This document shows, in pieces, positions 1 to 4,562 of a DNA stretch of 7,038 nt. Below the pieces are notes generated by a model. It did not search any database and was not told the origin of the DNA. It worked only from the letters and a program-made list of their open reading frames with translations. The position numbers were made by a program, and so were the translations under genes. This DNA is from DATDCY01 sp031406795 [NCBI: Candidatus Rokuibacteriota bacterium] (GTDB lineage: Bacteria > JAUVQV01): contig JANOHV010000185.1 in assembly GCA_031406795.1 (NCBI GenBank), positions 1-7,038 of the forward strand. The letters are read 5' to 3'. Positions within the stretch are counted from its first letter, which is position 1; every line of letters begins with the position of its first letter.

Positions 1-1
1 G

Positions 2-469
2 CTCAAGGGCGCGATCTCCGACGACGTGGCGGCCTGGGGCATCGTCGTCAAGACCGTCGAGATCCAGGACATCAAGCCCTCGCCGACGATGCAGATGGCG
101 ATGGAGCAGCAGGCCGCGGCCGAGCGCACCCGCCGCGCCGCGATCACGGAGGCCGAGGGCAAGAAGTCCGCGGCGATCCTGATGGCGGAGGGCGCGAAGG
201 AGGCGGCGATCCGCGAGGCCGAGGGGAAGCTCGAGGCCTCGCGCCGCGACGCGGAGGCCAAGATCATCATGGCCGAGGCCAACCGCGAGGCGATCGCGCG
301 GGTGACGACGGCGTTCGGAGACAAGGAATTGCCGGCTCTGTACCTGCTCGGGGAACGCTACATCGACGCGGTGCGCCTGCTGGCGAATTCGCCGAACGCC
401 AAGACCCTGATGCTGCCCGCCGACGTGCTGCACGCGGTGCAGGGCCTGCTGGGGCGCGCGAAAACGTAG
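2..469 (+). CDS. SPFH/Band 7 (stomatin/slipin or HflK-like) membrane protein, C-terminal part
   Basis: The reading frame is open from the left edge and ends at TAG 467-469, so only the last 155 residues are visible and the true start lies outside. The first visible residues (ISDDVAAWGIVVKTVEIQDI) are the end of the SPFH/Band 7 domain, where stomatins and slipins carry a W-G-[IV]-x-V-x-x-V-E-[IL]-x-D-[IV] segment. An Ala/Glu/Arg/Lys-rich coiled coil follows, with repeating AEGK/AEGAKEAA units over visible residues about 35-100. This is the oligomerisation stalk of the family. The tail is a short hydrophobic, Leu-rich segment. Family members form ring oligomers on the inner membrane, organise membrane microdomains, and often pair with NfeD-type or FtsH proteases. 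An NfeD-type partner may lie upstream but is not visible. The gene converges on the MscS gene with only 6 bases between the stop codons. The family call is secure; the stomatin versus HflK/HflC subgroup is not. Confidence 0.9.
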   Translation, partial: LKGAISDDVAAWGIVVKTVEIQDIKPSPTMQMAMEQQAAAERTRRAAITEAEGKKSAAILMAEGAKEAAIREAEGKLEASRRDAEAKIIMAEANREAIARVTTAFGDKELPALYLLGERYIDAVRLLANSPNAKTLMLPADVLHAVQGLLGRAKT

Positions 470-475
470 GAGTAG

Positions 476-1504
476 TTACTTCTGGCGCGTCGGCGCTCCC
501 GGGACGGGCGGGAACTCGATGCCTTCCGCTCGAAAGCGCTCGACGATGCGGGCGCGCAGTTCGCTGATCACGGCAAGCTGCTCGGCGAAGGCCGCGACCT
601 GGCAGTGCAGCGTGAAATCGAGCGAGGTCGGGCCGAACCCGGGGGCGAAGCGGACGACGGGCGGAGGATCGGCCAGCAGACCGGGCACTTCGGACGCCGC
701 CCGCACGACGAGATCGAGCAGCACCCGCTCGACCTGTCGCGGGTCGCTCGCGTGGTCGACGCCGACGGGAATCTGCACCGTGAGCCGCGGCTCGGGGAGC
801 GAGTAGTTCGTCACCACGCTCTGCGAGAGCTTGTTGTTCGGGATGATCACGATGTTGTTCTGGAGCGTGCGGATGCGCGTCGTGCGCCAGGTGATGTCGA
901 GTACGGCGCCCTCCTGGCCGGACTCCAGACGCAGCGTGTCGCCGACACGGACGGACTTCTCGACCAGGATGTGGATCCCGGCGAAGAGGTTCGCGAGCGT
1001 GTCCTGCAGCGCGAGCGCCACGGCCAGGCCGCCGACGCCGAGGGCGGTCAGCAGCGGGGCGATCGCGATCCCCAACTGGGAAAGGATGATCACGAAGCCG
1101 ATGGCGAGGATCGTGCCCTTGATGACCCCGTAGGCCAGGCCGGTGGTCGGCAGCGGCAGATCGGTGCGCTGGACGGACTGGCGCACGATCTTCCCGGCGA
1201 TCGTCGAGGCCGCCATGGTGATCGAGAAGGTGACGAGCACGCGAATGGTGCGCACCAGATAGAGCAGGTACTTGTCGGGGAGGTCCGACATCGAAAGGGC
1301 CAGATGCAGGCCGATCGCCAGGCACCAGACGATGGAGGGGCGGCTGAGCGCGCGCACGACGATGTCGTCGATCGGCGAGGACGTGCGTTCCGACCAGCGG
1401 TGCAGCAGGCGCAGCGAGACGCTGCGCAGCAGCAGCAGCGCGAGGCTGGTGCCGATGAAGATGCCGAGCGGCAGCGTAACCCTGGTCAGGAGATCGGCGG
1501 GCAT
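476..1504 (-). CDS. MscS-family small-conductance mechanosensitive channel
   Basis: The 342-residue protein is a mechanosensitive ion channel of the inner membrane that would release solutes on hypo-osmotic shock. Hydrophobic segments lie at about residues 9-29, 57-73, 81-104 and 126-143. They are followed by the pore-lining Gly/Ala-rich helix at about 147-181, with LGVGGLAVALALQDTLANLF, the family's signature. The cytoplasmic beta domain is clear: VRVGDTLRL, then GAVLDITWRTTRIRT and VIIPNNKL..VVTNYS. The C-terminal alpha/beta domain ends with a Pro-rich tail. It has more membrane segments than the three of E. coli MscS, a common variant, and a usual length. The start is the ATG at 1504-1502, eight residues before the first membrane segment. 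No Shine-Dalgarno sequence precedes it, but a TATAAT box does. It lies 23 bases downstream of the S24/S26 gene on the same strand, and no terminator separates them, so read-through from the peptide operon is also possible. A functional link to that operon is not implied. Confidence 0.93.
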   Translation of the reverse strand: MPADLLTRVTLPLGIFIGTSLALLLLRSVSLRLLHRWSERTSSPIDDIVVRALSRPSIVWCLAIGLHLALSMSDLPDKYLLYLVRTIRVLVTFSITMAASTIAGKIVRQSVQRTDLPLPTTGLAYGVIKGTILAIGFVIILSQLGIAIAPLLTALGVGGLAVALALQDTLANLFAGIHILVEKSVRVGDTLRLESGQEGAVLDITWRTTRIRTLQNNIVIIPNNKLSQSVVTNYSLPEPRLTVQIPVGVDHASDPRQVERVLLDLVVRAASEVPGLLADPPPVVRFAPGFGPTSLDFTLHCQVAAFAEQLAVISELRARIVERFRAEGIEFPPVPGAPTRQK

Positions 1505-1515
1505 GGGGGATTATA
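1505..1515 (-). promoter_or_regulatory. Candidate -10 box for a leaderless mscS transcript
   Basis: On the minus strand a perfect TATAAT (plus-strand 1510-1515) is followed by five C residues and then the ATG of the MscS gene. With the usual 6-7 base distance from the -10 box, transcription would begin at or next to the A of the start codon, giving a leaderless mRNA. This fits the absence of a Shine-Dalgarno sequence. The -35 region is weak: the best match is CTGAAC at 15-base spacing, three of six positions. AT-rich hexamers are rare in this GC-rich window, which makes the box stand out, but one hexamer alone can arise by chance. Confidence 0.5.
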
Positions 1516-1527
1516 CCGCGGAAGACT

Positions 1528-2046
1528 TCAGTTCAGCGCGCGCCCGGCGCGAAGCCTGCGCCAGCGCGGGACCACGCGGTGGGAGAGCAGACGAAAGAGC
1601 CGGGGCGAGCGGTAACTGATCATGGCCAGCAGGAGGCGCAGTGCCGGCCGAAAGAAGCCGTCGGGAACCGCATGGTGCGTCCGGACGCGGCGCCCGGGTC
1701 CGGAGGCGGCGACGACCTTCGCCAGAACGCGATCGCTCGTGATCCGTTCGTCCGGCGCTGCGCAGGCGTCTCCCTTGACCAGCAGCCACGGGGTGCCATC
1801 AGCGCAGCGCTCGCGGCGGATCAAGCGATGGAGCACCGGGTATCCCGCGCGGGTCAGGAACAGGACGATGTCGCCCGGTGCGAGCGTCGAGGCACCGACC
1901 CGGCGCAGCGTCACGACGGCGCCGTCCTCGAGCCAGGGCGACATGCTGCGTCCCGTCACGCGCAGCCGCACGTCGTGACCGCGGCACAACAACTCGTCAA
2001 CCAGCGTCACCAACTCCCGGCCGTCCCCGCTCGTGCTTGCAATCAT
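1528..2046 (-). CDS. S24/S26 family signal-peptidase-like protein (Ser-His type)
   Basis: This 172-residue protein has the signal peptidase/LexA-like protease fold. The catalytic serine motif is GRSMSPWL (Ser34), followed by GDIVLF (59-63) and then VLHRLI (His73) and VKGDACAAPDE (Asp93 and Asp99). His in place of the usual Lys general base, plus the [TV]KGDA..xxDE signature, is the pattern of SipW and eukaryotic-type signal peptidases, so a Ser-His-Asp mechanism is expected. The N-terminal membrane anchor of true signal peptidases is missing. Instead the C-terminal third is strongly basic with a short hydrophobic stretch (about 131-144), which might hold it peripherally at the membrane. The start is the ATG at 2046, because its ATGA overlaps the kinase stop codon and GGAGG lies four bases upstream. 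The frame stays open far upstream, but that part is antisense-like to the kinase frame and is not used. In this operon it may cleave the peptide leader; this is inferred. Stop TGA at 1530-1528. Confidence 0.85.
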   Translation of the reverse strand: MIASTSGDGRELVTLVDELLCRGHDVRLRVTGRSMSPWLEDGAVVTLRRVGASTLAPGDIVLFLTRAGYPVLHRLIRRERCADGTPWLLVKGDACAAPDERITSDRVLAKVVAASGPGRRVRTHHAVPDGFFRPALRLLLAMISYRSPRLFRLLSHRVVPRWRRLRAGRALN

Positions 2047-2969
2047 CGAGCCTCCGGGAGGCCGTCGATCGTCTGCAGCAGCGCCTGCACGGCGCCGGCC
2101 GCCGGACGAAACGTCAGTTCGTACGCGGGGCAGCTGGCAATCAGGCCCTGGGAGAAATCGACGGCGCGCTCGGTGAGTTCCCGATCGAAGAGCGGCGTCG
2201 ACAGCACGGGCAGCAGCCTCTTCAGCGCAGCGGCGGGCGCGAGGGGGGAGATGCCGTCCGCGTCGCCCTTGGTCAGAAAAACCAGGGCGGCGAGCGGCAG
2301 GCTCCGGTTCGCGGCAAAACGGCCTTCCCCCGGCCAGGGGCTGCCGGCGATGCGCAGGCCCTCGACCGAACGGCGGACAATCACCCGGTCGTCGCTCAGC
2401 ACGGTGATCCCGGCCGCGTCGCAGAGGCGGGAGATGGTCGTCTTGCCGGCGCGGGAGGGACCCGCGAGGATCACGCCCCTGCCGCCTATGTCGACGCCGG
2501 CCGCGTGAACGATCGTCCCTTCGCCGGCAAGCGCGAGCATCAGCACCATCTGGTCCAGCGGATAGTGAAACGGGCTTGCGAGCCACGTGACACCGGCGCG
2601 ATCGACGAGCAGTTCACGGCCGCAGATCACGCGAGCCGTCCGCCGCCGCCGGTCGATCTCGGCCTCCCACGCGGGGGCGGCGCCGGCCGGAGTCGCCTGG
2701 GGGACGATGACGAATTTGCCCCCGAGTTCCCGCAGCGTCCACGAACGGCCCGCCTCGAACAGCAGTCGTCCGCGGGGGGACGCGGGCACTTCGCCGACGA
2801 GCAACTCGATGCTGATCGAGTCCGCCGACGCGGAACCGCCCTCGTCGAGGAAGGGAAGATACTCGGGATTCGTTTCCGGGAGCAGCGGGTAGTCGCGACA
2901 GATGATCGAAATCGGCAGACCGCCGAACCGGAACCGACAGCCGCCGGGAGCAGCCCTTTCAAGTGCCAC
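2043..2969 (-). CDS. HPr kinase-related protein (HprK-like P-loop kinase)
   Basis: The 308-residue protein carries the C-terminal catalytic core of HPr kinase/phosphorylase. The key block reads VHAAGVDIGGRGVILAGPSRAGKTT, split here as VHAAGVD (His155), then the Walker A loop GPSRAGKT (170-177), then VLSDDRVIV with Asp193-Asp194. These match the His, P-loop and Asp-Asp-Arg positions of HprK. The N-terminal half does not look like the HprK N-terminal domain and probably supplies another substrate-binding region. A true carbohydrate-control HprK is about the same length but sits with ptsH or nitrogen-PTS genes, absent here. HprK relatives in RiPP clusters phosphorylate serine on the precursor (the lasso peptide paeninodin), so the neighbouring Ser-rich peptide is the likely substrate; this is inferred. 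The start is the first GTG after the precursor's stop, 18 bases downstream and in the same frame, and no good Shine-Dalgarno precedes it. The stop overlaps the next gene's start (ATGA). Confidence 0.85.
   Translation of the reverse strand: MALERAAPGGCRFRFGGLPISIICRDYPLLPETNPEYLPFLDEGGSASADSISIELLVGEVPASPRGRLLFEAGRSWTLRELGGKFVIVPQATPAGAAPAWEAEIDRRRRTARVICGRELLVDRAGVTWLASPFHYPLDQMVLMLALAGEGTIVHAAGVDIGGRGVILAGPSRAGKTTISRLCDAAGITVLSDDRVIVRRSVEGLRIAGSPWPGEGRFAANRSLPLAALVFLTKGDADGISPLAPAAALKRLLPVLSTPLFDRELTERAVDFSQGLIASCPAYELTFRPAAGAVQALLQTIDGLPEAR
2050..2062 (-). promoter_or_regulatory. Shine-Dalgarno of the S24/S26 gene inside a perfect inverted repeat
   Basis: The minus strand reads GCCTCC-C-GGAGGC directly before the S24/S26 start. 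GGAGG (plus-strand 2051-2055) is the ribosome binding site, with a four-base spacer to the ATG. The upstream arm GCCTCC is its exact complement, so the mRNA could fold into a small hairpin (5 pairs with a 3-base loop) that hides the binding site. Ribosomes finishing the overlapping kinase gene would melt it, which would enforce coupled translation. The repeat is certain; the regulatory role is inferred. Confidence 0.5.
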
Positions 2970-2981
2970 GGGGAGGCACCC
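2961..2981 (-). promoter_or_regulatory. Hairpin between precursor stop and kinase start
   Basis: On the minus strand GTGCC (plus 2975-2979) and GGCAC (plus 2963-2967) form a five-pair stem around a seven-base loop, extendable by two G-U pairs. The kinase GTG start codon sits at the loop/stem edge. The hairpin begins about seven bases after the precursor TGA. It could protect the 3' end of the precursor message or reduce kinase translation relative to the peptide. No U-tract follows, so it is not an intrinsic terminator. The pairing is visible; the role is inferred, and short stems are common at this GC content. Confidence 0.35.
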
Positions 2982-2987
2982 GCAGGC

Positions 2988-3158
2988 TCACGACCCGAAG
3001 TCGAAACAGGCGCTGATCAGGCAGCCCCCGCCGGGCTGCTTGCTGGATCCGCTTCCCGAGCTCGACTTGCACCCCACGACCATGACTTCCTCGGCGGCGA
3101 AGTCGATCACGGTCAGTTCCGGCTTCTCGTACGGCCGCTTGTCCTGCGCATCAGCCAT
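2988..3158 (-). CDS. Three-cysteine RiPP precursor peptide (56 residues)
   Basis: This small gene encodes a hydrophilic leader, a short acidic/hydrophobic hinge and a Gly/Ser-rich tail. The leader holds RPYEKPELTVIDF (residues 8-20), whose YxxP.L pattern resembles leader motifs bound by PqqD-like recognition domains in lasso and related RiPP systems. The hinge is AAEEVMVVG (21-29). The tail starts at Cys30 and contains SSSGSGSS, PGGG, then CLISAC (Cys46, Cys51) and ends FDFGS with a C-terminal Ser. There is no signal peptide and no similarity to a folded domain that I recognise. The ATG at 3158 was chosen because GGAGG lies seven bases upstream; ATG 3164, ATG 3176 and GTG 3200 in the same frame are less well placed. 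Its start lies 8 bases inside the end of the radical SAM gene (ATGGCTGA). Adjacency to PqqD, radical SAM/SPASM and kinase genes makes it the likely shared substrate. The modification chemistry is unknown. Confidence 0.82.
   Translation of the reverse strand: MADAQDKRPYEKPELTVIDFAAEEVMVVGCKSSSGSGSSKQPGGGCLISACFDFGS
2991..3071 (-). other. Predicted core peptide (Cys30-Ser56)
   Basis: These 27 codons form the probable modified part of the precursor. Cleavage after Gly29 would fit the -3/-1 small-residue rule of signal-peptidase-like enzymes (Val27-Val28-Gly29) and leave an N-terminal Cys. Possible modification sites are Cys30, Cys46 and Cys51 (thioether or disulfide), the serines at 32-34, 36, 38-39 and 49, and the C-terminal Ser56. 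The cleavage site is a guess from the sequence and neighbours; only the composition is directly visible. Confidence 0.45.
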
Positions 3159-4251
3159 CTTCATGCCTCCAAGCATAGATTCTTTCCCGACGTTTGTCAC
3201 CCAGCGCGCAGAGATACGCGGAAGGCCGCTCCCGGGAACCGCCTTCGAACTCCATGAACGGCGGGCACAGACCGCAGATATTGCGTCTGTCGCAGGCGTT
3301 GCAGCGGTCGTCGTGCGCGACCGTCATCCCGGCGATCTCCTCGACGATTTGCGCCCACGCGGATCTGAAATCCTGCACGCGCAGGTCGCGCGCCGGCCGT
3401 CGGGAGAGCAGGCAGGGGCGGAGCGACCCGCGCGGGTCGATGTGGAAGTTGGTGACCCCCGCGCCGCAGGTGTAGAGTCGGCGGGAAGGCGGCTCTGCGG
3501 CGCCGCGCTCGTAGCAGTCGCGCCAGTGCGCGGCGCTCTCCCGGTTCGGGATATCTCGAAGAGCGGCCTCCTCGGGGGAGATGCGCAACGCGACCGGGCC
3601 GGGGTCTCCATCAAGCCGGGGGAAGATGGCCGGGTCGAACCGCCACCGCGCGCCGTGGTCGGCGGCCAGTCGCGCCATATCCTCGAACTCGCTCAGGTTG
3701 AGGTTCATCAGGACGGTCTTGACGGTCAGCGGCAGCCCGGCGCTCCGGAACCGATCGATGCCCGAAAGAAACGACCGGAACGACCCCGGAACGCCGGTGA
3801 TGTTCTCGTGTGTCATCGCGGTTGAACCGTACACGCTCGCCTCGATCATGGCCGGCGGGAGTTCCCGGAGGAGGGCGACGAGCTCCGCGGAGACTGCGGT
3901 CGCATTGGTGAAGAGCGTGACGCGCATGCCGCTGCGCCGGGCCCGGGTGTACAACTCGCCGAAGTCGGGGCGCAGCAGCGGCTCGCCGCCCGTGAAAACG
4001 AGGTCGAGGCAACCGGCGGCGACCAGGCTGTCGATCAGGCCAAGCCAGGTTGCGGTGTCCAGCTCCTCCGCGCCGCCCGCCGCCGCGCGCTCCTCGCCGA
4101 GATAGCAGTGAATGCACTTGAGATTGCAGCGCCTCGTGATCTCGATGCCCCCGGCGACCGGGACGGCGGCCTCGCGGAACCTGCGGCGCAGGGCCAGGAT
4201 GCGCGCGGCGTTCCCGGTGCTCCCGGCGCAGACGGCGGCGACGGCGCTCAC
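3151..4251 (-). CDS. Radical SAM/SPASM peptide-modifying enzyme
   Basis: The 366-residue protein binds a [4Fe-4S] cluster through CNLKCIHCY (Cys42, Cys46, Cys49) and cleaves S-adenosylmethionine to start radical chemistry. FTGGEPLLRPDF (GGEP at 88-91) is the SAM-binding motif. The SPASM domain is complete: Cys262 and Cys280 with Gly275 between them, then Cys317-x2-Cys320-x5-Cys326-x2-Cys329 and Cys348, expected to hold two auxiliary clusters. The third spacing is one residue shorter than the textbook CX3C. SPASM enzymes of RiPP clusters make thioether, C-C or epimerised products on a leader-bound peptide. This one has no fused recognition domain, which the PqqD-like neighbour supplies. The start is GTG at 4251, with GGAGG seven bases upstream and a GTGA overlap with the pqqD-like stop. 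An ATG at 4258 is in another frame. The three-Cys peptide immediately downstream is the likely substrate. The exact reaction cannot be read from the sequence. Confidence 0.93.
   Translation of the reverse strand: MSAVAAVCAGSTGNAARILALRRRFREAAVPVAGGIEITRRCNLKCIHCYLGEERAAAGGAEELDTATWLGLIDSLVAAGCLDLVFTGGEPLLRPDFGELYTRARRSGMRVTLFTNATAVSAELVALLRELPPAMIEASVYGSTAMTHENITGVPGSFRSFLSGIDRFRSAGLPLTVKTVLMNLNLSEFEDMARLAADHGARWRFDPAIFPRLDGDPGPVALRISPEEAALRDIPNRESAAHWRDCYERGAAEPPSRRLYTCGAGVTNFHIDPRGSLRPCLLSRRPARDLRVQDFRSAWAQIVEEIAGMTVAHDDRCNACDRRNICGLCPPFMEFEGGSRERPSAYLCALGDKRRERIYAWRHEDG
3166..3170 (-). promoter_or_regulatory. Ribosome binding site that fixes the precursor start
   Basis: GGAGG on the minus strand is seven bases before the ATG at 3158-3156, an ideal spacing. 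It is only one base from the in-frame ATG at 3164 and lies downstream of the in-frame ATG at 3176 and GTG at 3200, so it selects the 56-residue form of the peptide. It lies within the last codons of the radical SAM gene. Confidence 0.75.
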
Positions 4252-4550
4252 GGGACATCCTCCACCAGGCCGCGCGAGCGGGCCTCCGCGATAAAAGCTT
4301 CCAGGTGCTCGCGCGCCTCGTCGCGGCCGACCTCGAAGGCTCCCACGGTTTCCTCGAGAATGCGGCCGAGATTCCGCTCGCCGTCGATTCGCTCCCAGAT
4401 GAAGGCGGCGGTCTGGTTGAGCGCGAAGAGGCTCTGCATGTCGGCGGTCCGTCCCCGAATCGGCACGAGAATGGTTTCGCCGGCAATCTCCCGGCGCACA
4501 ATCTCCCCCCTGGGCCGGATGACGCGCCCGGGTTCGAACGTGCTGGTCAT
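4248..4550 (-). CDS. PqqD-like RiPP recognition (peptide chaperone) protein
   Basis: The 100-residue protein is a stand-alone RiPP recognition element. It matches the PqqD pattern: REIAGETILVPIRG (20-33) forms the beta strands, LFALNQTAAFIWERIDGERN (41-60) is the family's most conserved stretch, and the C-terminal helices end with GLVEDV. Known PqqD proteins bind the leader peptide and deliver it to a partner radical SAM/SPASM enzyme, which fits the next gene. The ATG at 4550 gives full family length; its ribosome binding site is weak (GGCGGA). It begins 12 bases after the C25 peptidase stop and overlaps the radical SAM start by four bases (GTGA). I do not assign the symbol pqqD, because no other pyrroloquinoline quinone gene is present and the precursor lacks the PqqA Glu-x3-Tyr core. 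Confidence 0.92.
   Translation of the reverse strand: MTSTFEPGRVIRPRGEIVRREIAGETILVPIRGRTADMQSLFALNQTAAFIWERIDGERNLGRILEETVGAFEVGRDEAREHLEAFIAEARSRGLVEDVP
4259..4263 (-). promoter_or_regulatory. Ribosome binding site for the radical SAM gene
   Basis: GGAGG on the minus strand lies inside the end of the pqqD-like gene, seven bases before the GTG start at 4251. It supports the GTG over the ATG at 4258, which directly abuts the motif and opens a different, Arg-rich frame. Confidence 0.7.
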
Positions 4551-4562
4551 CGTTCCGCCAAC

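Noticed and set aside
461-520. Bidirectional terminator between the SPFH and MscS genes
   Set aside because: Only a short AGTA/TACT pair and a TCCCGGGA palindrome are visible, with no GC stem followed by a T-run.
2047-2586. N-terminal extension of the S24/S26 frame up to 2586
   Set aside because: The extension is Arg/Asp-rich, out of frame with the clearly coding kinase, while ATG 2046 has a ribosome binding site and an ATGA overlap.
2961-2990. Selenocysteine readthrough of the precursor TGA directed by the downstream hairpin
   Set aside because: The stem is short and lacks recognisable bacterial SECIS features; an ordinary stop followed by a GTG start explains the arrangement.
2988-3158. 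Classical lasso peptide precursor
   Set aside because: The leader has a lasso-like YxxP.L motif, but no lasso cyclase or transglutaminase-like protease is present and the core has no suitable Gly...Asp/Glu ring pattern.
3159-3200. Longer precursor starting at GTG 3200 or ATG 3176
   Set aside because: GGAGG is correctly placed only for ATG 3158; longer forms would overlap the radical SAM gene by 26-50 bases and add residues unlike the leader.
605-3257. Long plus-strand open frames opposite the MscS, peptidase and kinase genes (605-1615, 1579-2508, 1878-3257)
   Set aside because: Their translations are Arg/Gly/Ala/Asp/Gln-rich with no recognisable domain, and lie antisense to genes with full family motifs. 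This is expected at high GC.
2988-4550. Pyrroloquinoline quinone (pqq) biosynthesis locus
   Set aside because: PqqD- and PqqE-like folds are present, but the peptide lacks the PqqA Glu-x3-Tyr core and no PqqB or PqqC is present.
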